From UBA6055 sp965214085 (GTDB taxonomy: Bacteria; Chloroflexota; Anaerolineae; Aggregatilineales; Phototrophicaceae): 64,000 nt of DNA. Positions within the stretch are counted from its first letter, which is position 1. Each line of letters opens with the position of its first letter. The position numbers were made by a program, and so were the translations under genes. Where the stretch lies: assembly GCA_965214085.1 (NCBI GenBank), contig OZ243937.1, positions 992,001 to 1,056,000 on the forward strand, in the 5' to 3' direction. Under the pieces are notes generated by a model that ran no database searches, was not told where the DNA came from, and saw only the letters and a program-made list of their open reading frames with translations. Below are positions 9,172-16,761 of the stretch, piece by piece.

Positions 9172-9257
9172 GAACAACACCGGTTGCCGGGTCGCAAAGC
9201 GAGTGCGTCGCGCGGGATCAGCGGAGTGGGCGACGGGCGTATGACGTACCCATTACT

Positions 9258-9286
9258 AAGATAGCAGAGGGCGCTATTCCGGGCAA
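9258..9286 (-). promoter_or_regulatory. Candidate sigma70-type promoter of the LIV operon
   Basis: On the minus strand TTGCCC (9286-9281) and TATCTT (9263-9258) are separated by 17 bp, ahead of livG. Agreement with consensus is moderate, and the location directly after the hydrolase stop at 9294 fits an operon start. Confidence 0.4.
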
Positions 9287-9293
9287 ACGCTCG

Positions 9294-10133
9294 CTACAGA
9301 CGCTGCGCCAGCCAGTCGTGAATGTCGCCGATGATTTCGTCGCGCTCCACTTCGTTGACCAATTCGTGTCGCAGGCCCCGGTAGAGTTTGAGCGTGACAT
9401 CGTCCGAGCGGACTGCAGCAGCCAGAAATTCCGAGCCAGTGGCGGGAACCAGTCGATCGGCAGTGCCGTGCAGGATCAGCAGGGGGACGTCAATAGCCGC
9501 GGCGTCGCGGCAAATGTCGCGACACAAGTGTATGAGGGCGGCGGTGGTGCCGACGCGCCACATGCCGCGGTCAACCAGCGGGTCGGCCTTCCATTCGCGC
9601 AGCATGTCGCGGTCAGCCGTGAGTACGCTGGGCGCGCCTGGCGGAGACAGGCGCAACTTGGGCAGGTAGGGGGCGGCTCTCAAGCACAAGGCGATCAGCC
9701 AAGCCGGTCGAGCGAATTCGCCATGAAGCGGCGCGCCGCAAGTGACCAGCCCCTGCAATTGACCGGGATAGCGCAAAACGAACCCCAAGCCGATTAACGA
9801 GCCCATGCTATGACAAAATGCGAAAGCTGGACCATCCGGGCGTGTCAAGCGAACGATGCTGTGAAGCTGACACAGATCTTCGACAGCCAATTGAGGCGCT
9901 GGCAGGTAGCCGCGGGTGCCGCCGCTCTTGCCATGCCCGCGCTGATCGATGCCGATACAGACATAGCCGCTGACGGTCAGCGCTTCCGCGACGTGGCGAT
10001 AGCGCCCGCTATGCTCGCTCAATCCGTGCAGGATGTAAACGATGCCGCGTGGCTCGCCGGCGCCCGGCAGCCACTCACGCCAGAATATCGGCAGTCCATC
10101 CGCGCTCTCAAACTTGTGCTCGCGCTCAATCAT
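9294..10133 (-). CDS. Alpha/beta hydrolase, monoacylglycerol-lipase (PldB-like) family
   Basis: Serine hydrolase of the lysophospholipase/monoacylglycerol lipase group, expected to cleave acyl esters. Conserved blocks are YILHGLSEHSGRY (oxyanion HG), GIDQRGHGKSGG, the nucleophile elbow, LILHGTADRLVP (acid) and YRGLRHELVNE (base His). The elbow reads CHSMG instead of the usual GHSMG, an atypical first position. The start at 10133 (MIEREHKFESADG) places the conserved beta strand at the expected distance. A GTG at 10172 would add 13 residues and overlaps the stop of a small upstream ORF. It is transcribed toward the LIV operon. Confidence 0.85.
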   Translation of the reverse strand: MIEREHKFESADGLPIFWREWLPGAGEPRGIVYILHGLSEHSGRYRHVAEALTVSGYVCIGIDQRGHGKSGGTRGYLPAPQLAVEDLCQLHSIVRLTRPDGPAFAFCHSMGSLIGLGFVLRYPGQLQGLVTCGAPLHGEFARPAWLIALCLRAAPYLPKLRLSPPGAPSVLTADRDMLREWKADPLVDRGMWRVGTTAALIHLCRDICRDAAAIDVPLLILHGTADRLVPATGSEFLAAAVRSDDVTLKLYRGLRHELVNEVERDEIIGDIHDWLAQRL

Positions 10134-10168
10134 GCTCGCCGCCTTTAACTTGCGCAGGGCCTGAACTG

Positions 10169-10270
10169 TCACCTTCTCATCGATTCGAGATGTTGGCGCA
10201 TGGCTAGCGCAAGCTGGTTCATTTCCGCTTCGCCGCAGCGTTCAGACAAGGGTACACCAAGGCGGCGCAT
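10169..10270 (-). pseudogene. Short ORF, possible gene remnant
   Basis: A 33-codon frame (MRRLGVPLSERCGEAEMNQL...) ends at a TGA that overlaps the GTG at 10172. The frame stays open upstream into the left end of the repeat at 10295 (reading FDAIVLPEDLAYRV), with no start codon before a stop. This looks like the C-terminal end of a gene cut by the repeat insertion, or a chance ORF. It is not recognised. Confidence 0.25.
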
Positions 10271-10294
10271 AACCCTATAAGCGAGGTCTTCCGG

Positions 10295-10541
10295 CAGGAC
10301 AATCGCATCAAAATGAATCTGAGAACTGTGAACCTAATTCGAACTTAAATTTAACCACAGAGGCTCACGAGGGCACACAGAGGGTTCTATATTAATTCGA
10401 TACTGCCGCAATTTGGCAGCCATCAAATTAAATGGAAACAGCCGCTGGCATTCAATCTCTTAACTGCTTTACTCAGTGTCCTCTGTGCAGCCTCTGTTTA
10501 CTCTGTGGTAAGCAAATGCATGATGTCATTTGGGCGCTCCT
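10295..10541. repeat. Degenerate MITE-like element (copy 1)
   Basis: The left end CAGGACAATCGCATCAAAAT at 10295 matches the terminal repeat of the family described at 22319. Inside are TTTAACCACAGAGG near 10350 and the opposing CCTCTGTG...CTCTGTGG arm near 10480-10510. The right terminal repeat is too diverged to place firmly, and no matching 10-bp flank was found. The rest of the 10.17-10.66 kb gap holds nothing coding that can be supported beyond the small remnant. Confidence 0.55.
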
Positions 10542-10560
10542 GTGTCGGGATCACAGTTCT

Positions 10561-10630
10561 TGTATAATTCGCAGGCGCTCAAGTCTCCCCGACATCTCAG
10601 CTATGGGACGGGCGACGCAAGCTGTATAAT
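10561..10630 (+). promoter_or_regulatory. Two candidate -10 boxes upstream of the UPF0200-like gene
   Basis: TGTATAAT occurs twice (TATAAT at 10563-10568 and 10625-10630), each with the extended-10 TG immediately upstream. No convincing -35 is present for either. The second lies 37 bp before the ATG at 10667. Confidence 0.3.
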
Positions 10631-10666
10631 CCCACGCGGCAAAACTGCAAGCATGGGTGATAGTTG

Positions 10667-11257
10667 ATGGACGAAGCGAAGGCAGGGCAGGGAGCGCTGG
10701 CGCTGGTGGGTATGCCCGGCGCCGGCAAGACGGTCTGCGCCGAGCATCTTCAAGCGCAAGGTTACTTCTCGCTGCGCTTTGGCGGCCTGGTTGTGGACGA
10801 GGTCCGGCGGCGCGGCTTGGCGGTCAATCCGCAAAATGAACGCATCGCGCGCGAGGAGCTGCGTCAAGCGCACGGCATGGCGGCGATGGCGGTAATCTCG
10901 CTGCCGCGCTTGCAGCAGGCTTTGCGGGCGCATAGCCATATCATCATCGACGGCCTCTACAGTTTCAGCGAGTACAAGCTGCTCAATGAAAAACTGGACG
11001 CGCCGCTGCTGCTGGTGGCGATCACGGCGCCGCGTCATCTGCGCTATCAGCGGCTGGCTGACCGCAGCGATCGTCCGCTGACGCCGAGCGAAGCGCGCGA
11101 ACGCGATATGCTGGAGATTGAGCGCCTTGAGAAAGGCGGGCCTATCGCCATGGCCGATTACACGCTGCTCAACGAGGGCGCGCCTGCCGACTTGCTGCGG
11201 AAGCTGGACGCGCTGCTCGATGCCTTGGGCTTCTCGCCGCAAGCCGTCCGACCCTAG
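10667..11257 (+). CDS. UPF0200-like P-loop nucleotide kinase
   Basis: Predicted nucleotide kinase of 196 residues related to dephospho-CoA kinase and to the archaeal UPF0200 family. It has Walker A GMPGAGKT at residues 15-22, then FGGLVVDEVRRRGL and the NERIAREELRQAHGMAAMA block, which is the UPF0200 hallmark (VVREEAKKRGL ... LREREGMDAIA in archaea). IIIDGLYSFSEYKLL replaces the usual IDGIRS segment. The substrate is unknown for the family. The ATG at 10667 is preferred over the TTG just before it. It stands alone between two repeat-filled gaps. Confidence 0.75.
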   Translation: MDEAKAGQGALALVGMPGAGKTVCAEHLQAQGYFSLRFGGLVVDEVRRRGLAVNPQNERIAREELRQAHGMAAMAVISLPRLQQALRAHSHIIIDGLYSFSEYKLLNEKLDAPLLLVAITAPRHLRYQRLADRSDRPLTPSEARERDMLEIERLEKGGPIAMADYTLLNEGAPADLLRKLDALLDALGFSPQAVRP

Positions 11258-11271
11258 ATTTTCTCTGTGCC

Positions 11272-11598
11272 CTCTTTATTTTGAAACCTGCCGAACCTGA
11301 TAGAAATATGTAGGGGCGAGACATCGGCTCGCCCGCTTCCGCTGCGACTCGTGGATTCGGGCGACATGGTATGTCGCCCCTACAGATCGTTGCTTTGGCA
11401 AAATTCGCATGACTTACTTGGAACTACTTCTGTGTTCTCTTTATTATGAAACCTTCCGAACCTGATAGAAATATGTAGGGGGACATCGGCTCGCCCGCTT
11501 CCGCTGCGACTCGTGGATTCGGGCGACATGGTATGTCGCCCCTACAGATCGTTGCTTTGGCAAAATTCGCATGACTAACTTGGAACTACTTCTGTGTT
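11272..11598. repeat. Tandem duplication of a hairpin-containing repeat
   Basis: Two nearly identical copies, 11272-11436 and 11437-11598, lie head to tail. They differ by a 3-base deletion and a few substitutions. Each contains a core palindrome (11309-11384 and 11474-11546) beginning TGTAGGGG and ending CCCCTACA, followed by GATCGTTGCTTTGGCAAAAT and TTGGAACTACTTCTGTG. A diverged single copy is at 26736. No ORF is supported between 11258 and 11724. Confidence 0.8.
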
Positions 11599-11612
11599 CT
11601 TTGTGGTGAAAA

Positions 11613-11632
11613 ATTTTGATGCGATTGCTCTG
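11613..11632. repeat. Orphan right terminal repeat of the MITE family
   Basis: ATTTTGATGCGATTGCTCTG matches the right end of the 265-bp family with one change (consensus ...GATTGCCCTG). No left end is visible upstream, so the duplicated unit at 11272-11598 appears to sit inside a left-truncated copy. Confidence 0.6.
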
Positions 11633-11650
11633 TCCCGCTTATGTTTGCGC

Positions 11651-11680
11651 TTGCGCACGTCGTTGATTCTCGCGTATAGT
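11651..11680 (+). promoter_or_regulatory. Candidate promoter of the DtxR-like gene
   Basis: TTGCGC at 11651-11656 and TATAGT at 11675-11680 with an 18-bp spacer, 44 bp upstream of the ATG at 11725. The match to sigma70 consensus is moderate. Confidence 0.35.
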
Positions 11681-11724
11681 TAAGAGCGATGTCTGAATTG
11701 CCGTTGCGGTAGACGAAGGATCCC

Positions 11725-12408
11725 ATGACCGCGACCGACTCCATGCAAGAATACTTGGCGGAAGCCTACCGCATCGCCCATTATCAGCCGGACGACAACT
11801 TCGTATCCACCTCCTCGCTGGCGGAGGAAATGCAGGTATCGGCGCCGGCCGTCACGCGTATGGTGCAGCGCCTGAAGCACGCCGGCTTCCTTGAGCATGA
11901 ACCATACCGCGGCATCCGATTGACCGAAGCAGGCGAACGCGAGGCGCTGGCCAACATCCGGCGTCATCGCTTGGTCGAGCGGTTCCTGGTTGATGTGATG
12001 GGCTTTGGCTGGCACGAAGTGCATGACGACGCCGATGACTTGGGCTTGGTCGTCAGCGATATCCTGGTCGACATAATGGATGAAATGACCGGCTATCCCA
12101 AACGCTGCCCGCATGGCGAGCCGATTCCGCATGCCGATGGCTTCCTGCCGCGCGTGGTTGACTACCCGCTTTCCGAGGTGGCAGTGGAAGAGGACTACGT
12201 GATCAGCCGCGTCCACACCCACGATGCTCACAAGCTGCGCTATTTCAGCGAGCTGCGGCTGGAGCCGGGCAAACGCTTCCGCCTGGTGATGCGCGCGCCC
12301 TTCAAGGGACCGCTGCAATTGCAGGTCGATGGGCAGACACACTTCCTGGGGCACGAGCTGGCCGGCACTTTGCGCGTCTGCAGCGAAGCCGAGTACCAAC
12401 TGGTTTAG
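11725..12408 (+). CDS. DtxR/MntR-family metal-dependent transcriptional regulator
   Basis: Predicted metal-responsive repressor, 227 residues. It has a winged helix-turn-helix (VSTSSLAEEMQVSAPAVTRMVQRL), a dimerisation domain (HRLVERFLVDVMG) and a C-terminal FeoA/SH3-like domain (from about residue 145). Against DtxR, ancillary-site residues His79, Glu83 and His98 are recognisable (HRLVERF, EVHDDA), but primary-site Cys102, Glu105 and His106 fall on D, G and L (DDLGLVVSD). Metal sensing may therefore be altered. An AAGGA lies just upstream of the start. No neighbouring metal transporter gene is present, so its regulon is unclear. Confidence 0.85.
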   Translation: MTATDSMQEYLAEAYRIAHYQPDDNFVSTSSLAEEMQVSAPAVTRMVQRLKHAGFLEHEPYRGIRLTEAGEREALANIRRHRLVERFLVDVMGFGWHEVHDDADDLGLVVSDILVDIMDEMTGYPKRCPHGEPIPHADGFLPRVVDYPLSEVAVEEDYVISRVHTHDAHKLRYFSELRLEPGKRFRLVMRAPFKGPLQLQVDGQTHFLGHELAGTLRVCSEAEYQLV

Positions 12409-12501
12409 CCGGCGCGGGCTTCCCCTTATCAAGAATCCACTTGATTGACCGACTCCGCAGCTCGGCTCGCTCTCGGCTGAGCCCTGGAAAGCGACCGTCC
12501 A

Positions 12502-13416
12502 TTGATTACCGATTGGCATAAGAAACGCGACAGCTTTGATCAGGGAATCGTGCCAGAGCTGGCGCGCGAGCTGTGGGGGGCCGATCCTGCCTCCCTGCGT
12601 TGGATCGGGCAAGATTACAATATCGTCTTTCGCTTCGAGGCGAGCGGCAGCGGATACTACCTGCGCATTTGCCATACGACATTGCACACGCTGCCCGAAG
12701 CGCGCCAGGTGATGCGCTTCCTGCGCTTTCTCGCCGCTGAAAATGTGCCCGTCGGCGAGCCGATTCCGTCGGTCAACGGGAAATATATCGAGCTGCTCGA
12801 CGGCGATTATTTTGCCGCTGCGCAAAAGGAAGCGCCCGGTCAGATCATGGAAGCGTTTATGCTGGATCGATCGGTCTACCAAGCCTGGGGCAAATCGCTC
12901 GGAAAGCTGCACGCCGCCTCGCGCCGCTATCAGCCCGACCCGACTAGCGATTATGAGTTTCCCGCAGTGCAGCAATTCTGGCGCAATATCGCGCCGACCG
13001 TCCGCAGCGCCCCGGCTGAGGTACGGCGCGTGTACGAAGAGTTAACCGAGTACGTGGCAGGCTTGCCGCTGCGGGACTACGGGCTTATCCACGGCGACTA
13101 CCGCCCCGGCAACGTCATCTGGGACGGGAAGACTGCTCGCGCCATCGACTTCGACGAGCCGAATTACCATTGGTATATCGCGGACGTCTGTCGCGCGCTG
13201 CTGGAATTGTGGGGTCAGCCGGCTGGCGAGCGGCGCAAATTCCGCCAGAGCTTCATGCGCGGCTATTTGAGCGAGCACCGGATTGACGAGTGGTGGGTGA
13301 GCCAGCTCCCGTATTTCGCGCAGCACCGCGCCCTGCTGATGTACGCCTGGGATGTGCAGGAGGGCGGCAGTTGGGGCGAGGTTGTCAAGTGGGTGGTGCA
13401 GCGGGTGGAGTGGTAG
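12502..13416 (+). CDS. Phosphotransferase enzyme family (APH-fold) protein
   Basis: Kinase-like protein of the aminoglycoside/homoserine phosphotransferase superfamily. The Brenner-type motif is YGLIHGDYRPGNVIWDG with the downstream metal-binding IDFDEPNYHWYIADVCRAL. The N-lobe begins IGQDYNIVFRFEASG. These proteins phosphorylate small molecules such as homoserine, choline or ketosamines, and the actual substrate cannot be inferred here. The likely start is the TTG at 12502 (304 residues), with a distant GGAAAG; no ATG lies nearby in frame. Confidence 0.75.
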   Translation: MITDWHKKRDSFDQGIVPELARELWGADPASLRWIGQDYNIVFRFEASGSGYYLRICHTTLHTLPEARQVMRFLRFLAAENVPVGEPIPSVNGKYIELLDGDYFAAAQKEAPGQIMEAFMLDRSVYQAWGKSLGKLHAASRRYQPDPTSDYEFPAVQQFWRNIAPTVRSAPAEVRRVYEELTEYVAGLPLRDYGLIHGDYRPGNVIWDGKTARAIDFDEPNYHWYIADVCRALLELWGQPAGERRKFRQSFMRGYLSEHRIDEWWVSQLPYFAQHRALLMYAWDVQEGGSWGEVVKWVVQRVEW

Positions 13417-13487
13417 TGTGACTGCAAATTTGAGTGGAAAACTGCTAAACTGTAGGCGCTGGAATAATCCGCAAAGCGAGGTGCGAT

Positions 13488-14573
13488 ATGCTTGCTGAGA
13501 ATGTTTTCAATGTTGGTTCCGAAATTGAAGAACAAATAGAGGCTGACTACGCGGACGAAACCGTTGCCGAAAAACAATATACAATTTCAGGTTATGGTGC
13601 CGACTTTGATGTTGAAGGATTAGTCCGGAGACTTGATCGAGGTGATATTGAGATTCCGGAATTCCAGCGTACTTTTGTTTGGAATCGAAAACGAGCGTCG
13701 CGGTTTGTGGAATCCTTGCTTATGGGATTGCCTGTTCCCGGGATTTTCCTTTACCGAGACAAGGACTCGCAAACTTTACGTGTTATTGATGGTCAGCAGC
13801 GGCTGCTTAGCTTACAGGCGTTTTACGGCGGCAGATTCCCGGGTTCAAATCTGAAATTCAAATTGGCAGGTTTGAAGTCGCGATTCGAAGGTTATGCCTA
13901 CACGGACTTGGCGGGACAAGACAGACGCAGGCTTAACGATTCCATCATTCACGCCTCAATTATTCAGCAGGAAGCGCCGGATGATGATGGTACAAGTCAG
14001 TTCGCTTTGTTTGAGCGTTTGAATACAACCTCAACGCCGCTATCGCCTCAGGAGATACGAGCCGCAATCTATGGAGGTGAGTTTAATGAATTCTTGGTCG
14101 ATCTGAACAAGTGCACCGAATGGAGAGCATTGGTTGGCAAGCCTCACCGCAGGAAACGCGATCAAGAGCTAATTCTTCGATTTATCGCTTTGTACTTCTC
14201 CTTTGACGATTACCAGCCTCCTATGAAGTCCTTTCTTAATCAGGTTATGCGTGACAACAAGGACATGGAAATCTACGGCGAGCTTGAAATTCGCACGGTA
14301 TTTCAGGAATCAGCCAGAGTGATTCTTGAAAAGCTTGGTGAGAAGGCATTCAAGCCTTCGCGAGCTCTAAATGCGGCTGTGCAAGACTCGCTAATGATTG
14401 GCATCGCGCGCCGACTTGAAAAGGGGCCCATAAGATCAATGATCAATAGTCAGTACGACGCTCTGATGCGGAACGAAGAGTTCGGGAGCTTGATTTATTC
14501 GCAAACGTCCCACCTTGAAAATGTACGCCGTAGAATCCAACTGGCTACGGAATCCTTTGCTGCGGCGGAGTAA
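13488..14573 (+). CDS. DUF262 (GmrSD N-terminal/ParB-like) domain protein
   Basis: 361-residue protein with a DUF262 domain from about residue 40: GDIEIPEFQRTFVW, SLLMGLPVPGIFL and the diagnostic VIDGQQRLLSL, followed by FERLNTTSTPLSPQEIR. DUF262 is the ParB/sulfiredoxin-like fold found in GmrSD restriction enzymes and many defence operons, where DGQQR is the nucleotide-binding or catalytic loop. The ATG at 13488 follows CGAGG. The base composition is visibly lower in GC than the flanks, suggesting acquisition by transfer. It is followed after 3 bp by a HEPN gene. Confidence 0.88.
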   Translation: MLAENVFNVGSEIEEQIEADYADETVAEKQYTISGYGADFDVEGLVRRLDRGDIEIPEFQRTFVWNRKRASRFVESLLMGLPVPGIFLYRDKDSQTLRVIDGQQRLLSLQAFYGGRFPGSNLKFKLAGLKSRFEGYAYTDLAGQDRRRLNDSIIHASIIQQEAPDDDGTSQFALFERLNTTSTPLSPQEIRAAIYGGEFNEFLVDLNKCTEWRALVGKPHRRKRDQELILRFIALYFSFDDYQPPMKSFLNQVMRDNKDMEIYGELEIRTVFQESARVILEKLGEKAFKPSRALNAAVQDSLMIGIARRLEKGPIRSMINSQYDALMRNEEFGSLIYSQTSHLENVRRRIQLATESFAAAE

Positions 14574-14576
14574 TTG

Positions 14577-15077
14577 ATGCACCCGGACATAATCGAGAGG
14601 GAAAATATACTGCGGCGCCTATTTGACCACGCTAGCGAACTCAGGAAGAATGAGTTTGTGGATTTGGAAGTCAGGTCTGCATTTGAGTCTTATCTTTGCA
14701 TACGGACTTACGCTTATGTGGAAACGTCGGTCAGAACGATCCTTTTGCAGCGAATAAGTTCGGTAACGCAAGATGATTCTATCGTAAACTATGTTGCTTC
14801 CCAGTTGCGACGCCAAAGAAACCTATGGTATAGCGAATTGATTAAATTGTTAAACAGTTTTAATCCGGATTGGTCAAACTTATTGAAGAGTGGAGTTACA
14901 GAGAGAATGAAAACATCATTGGATAGTCTTGTCGGTATTCGAAATAGGATCGCACACTCAGATGACGTTGATATTTCGCTCAAGGATATGGAAAACTACT
15001 TCTCATACTGCAAGGAAATAATCCGTCTAGTATTCGATGCTTGTGCTCCGGCTACGGATACAGCTGTCGATTCCTAG
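14577..15077 (+). CDS. HEPN-like (MAE_28990/MAE_18760-type) protein, partner of the DUF262 gene
   Basis: 166-residue, helix-rich protein with the HEPN RNase signature R-x4-H in GIRNRIAHSDDVD near residue 120. Size and placement match the MAE_28990/MAE_18760 HEPN group commonly found after DUF262 genes. HEPN proteins are usually metal-independent RNases in toxin-antitoxin or antiviral systems. The ATG at 14577 follows the upstream stop (TAA-TTG-ATG), so the two genes are probably co-translated. It is AT-richer than the surroundings. Function in defence is inferred, not shown. Confidence 0.75.
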   Translation: MHPDIIERENILRRLFDHASELRKNEFVDLEVRSAFESYLCIRTYAYVETSVRTILLQRISSVTQDDSIVNYVASQLRRQRNLWYSELIKLLNSFNPDWSNLLKSGVTERMKTSLDSLVGIRNRIAHSDDVDISLKDMENYFSYCKEIIRLVFDACAPATDTAVDS

Positions 15078-15085
15078 AATTTTCG

Positions 15086-15559
15086 TCACCCCCGCCCATA
15101 CATCCGCCCGCCGAACTCTTCCGCCAGCGCGTCATCCAGCTCATCGGCATACTGCGCCAGCCGCCGAATAATGGCATCGGCCTCAGCCGTGTCCAAGCCC
15201 GCCAGCAGCCGCTCGTGAAAGACGTAGACCAGGTCTTCGTGTACGCCCAGCGCCGCGTTCGTCAGCTGCAAATTCAACTCCAGCAGGCGCCGATACAGCG
15301 CCAACAGCTGCTGCTGCGGCAAGTGCATGATGGGCGATAGCACTTGCAGATAGCCTTGCTCCTCGGGTGTCAAATAAACTTCGATCAGCGCGGAGCCACG
15401 CTGGAAATGCCAGCCGAAGCCGCTCTCGACCTCCATGCGCGCGGCGCTCGCATCCACGCCGATAGCCGCCAGGATGCCCTCGACAGCCCGCAGCGACCCG
15501 GCAAATTGCCCGGCGGACTCGTCCGCTTGCTGCTCGCCGCGTCCGAAGAATCGTCCCAC
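15086..15559 (-). CDS. YbjN-domain protein
   Basis: 157-residue cytoplasmic protein resembling the YbjN/type-III-chaperone-like fold (LYRRLLELNLQLTNAALGVHEDLVYVFHERLLAGLD). Such proteins are thought to bind peptides, but their role is poorly known. The GTG at 15559 has a strong AGGAGGGCG eight bases upstream. It starts 12 bp after the degenerate trypsin-like gene and is probably co-transcribed with it. Confidence 0.75.
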   Translation of the reverse strand: MGRFFGRGEQQADESAGQFAGSLRAVEGILAAIGVDASAARMEVESGFGWHFQRGSALIEVYLTPEEQGYLQVLSPIMHLPQQQLLALYRRLLELNLQLTNAALGVHEDLVYVFHERLLAGLDTAEADAIIRRLAQYADELDDALAEEFGGRMYGRG

Positions 15560-15571
15560 GCTTTCGCCCTC

Positions 15572-16678
15572 CTATCCGCCGGCGGCCACGCGACTGCTCT
15601 GCCTCTGCCCGCAGCGCAAACAGCGCCCCGCGTACAGGCCGACCCGCGCCCGGCAGTGGCTACAGGCTGGTGAGGCATTCTCGCCGTAGAGCTTTAGTAG
15701 CGCATCGCGATTCGGCGAGCCGGACGCGCGGTGACTGGCCGCCGCTAGCGCCGCCCCGCAAGTTTCGCAGCTGCGTCCGCCGTAGCGCCCCGCTTGTGTC
15801 AGCGAGCCGCAGGCCGGGCAGTAGCCGGCATGAGGCAGCAGTTGACGCTCGCGCCGTAGCCCATCCGCCAGCGCCTGAATATGCGAGATCTTGATGGCGA
15901 GCGCCGCGCCCGACTCATCGCTGTTGCGTGTCAGGAGTCCGATTAGCTGCCCCTGCGCGTCATAGAGCGGATCCCCGCCGGCGTCGGGCATTTGAATCGG
16001 GTGGATATTTGTCGCCAGCCATTGACTGGGCAGGGCGCGGTCGGCGTGATTCAGTTGTCCGCGCAGCCGCGCGCCCGTGTAGCTGTACGCGGTGAAAGCC
16101 AAGTTCTCCGCGGCCAGGCTTGGTGGCGCGATGGCGGGCTTCTTCGCGAGCGTAACCGGCGTCGCGATGAGCGCCAGATCGTGCTGTGGATAGCGCCGCA
16201 CAACCACGCCCTGCATTTGCTGCTCGCCGGAAATATGGATGGTGACGCGCTGGGCGCCACCAACCGCATAACTGCTTGTCGCCAGCAGCCCGTCACTGCC
16301 GGTGAATGCCGCGCTGGCGCTGCCGTTGGCGCCGCCGTCGATGCCGACCACCCGCGGCGTATGCTGCAATTGGCGGGCGCTTTCTCGCTCCTGGCGCATG
16401 GTTGGCAGGTGGCTCGGCTGGGACGGCGCGGCGCGCAGTTGCTGCAAACCTTGCCGAATCTGCGCATTATTCGGATCGAGCTCCAGCGCGCGCTCAAGAC
16501 AGCGAAGTTTGAAATCGCGATCAGCGCGCGACTCCGCCAGCCAGATATAGGCGGCGGCCCGCGCCTGGGCATCCAGCCCCGGGCTGTTAGCCAAGCGCTT
16601 CAGCTGATTGGCGGCCGCCTCAACCTGTCCGTTCTGCATCATCTGAATCGCCTGCCGCAACTCGTCCTGCGCCGCCAT
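15572..16678 (-). CDS. TPR + degenerate trypsin-like + zinc-ribbon protein
   Basis: About 368 residues in three parts. First is an N-terminal TPR-like repeat pair (LRQAIQMMQNGQVEAAANQL, then LRCLERALELDPNNAQIRQG). Next is a trypsin-like beta-barrel domain (about 105-265), then two C-terminal CxxC zinc ribbons (CPAC..CETC and CSHC..CLRC). In the protease domain the catalytic His region reads ATSSYAVGG and the Ser loop reads PDAGGDPLYD, while DLALI keeps the Asp. The catalytic His and Ser thus appear absent, so it is probably a non-catalytic binding protein. The start at 16678 is preferred; an ATG at 16705 would add nine residues. Confidence 0.7.
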   Translation of the reverse strand: MAAQDELRQAIQMMQNGQVEAAANQLKRLANSPGLDAQARAAAYIWLAESRADRDFKLRCLERALELDPNNAQIRQGLQQLRAAPSQPSHLPTMRQERESARQLQHTPRVVGIDGGANGSASAAFTGSDGLLATSSYAVGGAQRVTIHISGEQQMQGVVVRRYPQHDLALIATPVTLAKKPAIAPPSLAAENLAFTAYSYTGARLRGQLNHADRALPSQWLATNIHPIQMPDAGGDPLYDAQGQLIGLLTRNSDESGAALAIKISHIQALADGLRRERQLLPHAGYCPACGSLTQAGRYGGRSCETCGAALAAASHRASGSPNRDALLKLYGENASPACSHCRARVGLYAGRCLRCGQRQSSRVAAGG

Positions 16679-16761
16679 GCCCTGCCATCTCACTGTCGCT
16701 GCCATCAGCCATCATTCTAGCTTGAATTCGTCCTGCTCGTGCGCTCGCGCAGGGGCTATGG

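Noticed and set aside
10285..10560. 10-bp duplication around the repeat at 10295
   Set aside because: The sequence before the left end (GGTCTTCCGG) has no counterpart after any plausible right end.
11680..12975. 431-codon minus-strand ORF
   Set aside because: It spans the DtxR and APH genes in antisense; both plus-strand genes have family motifs.
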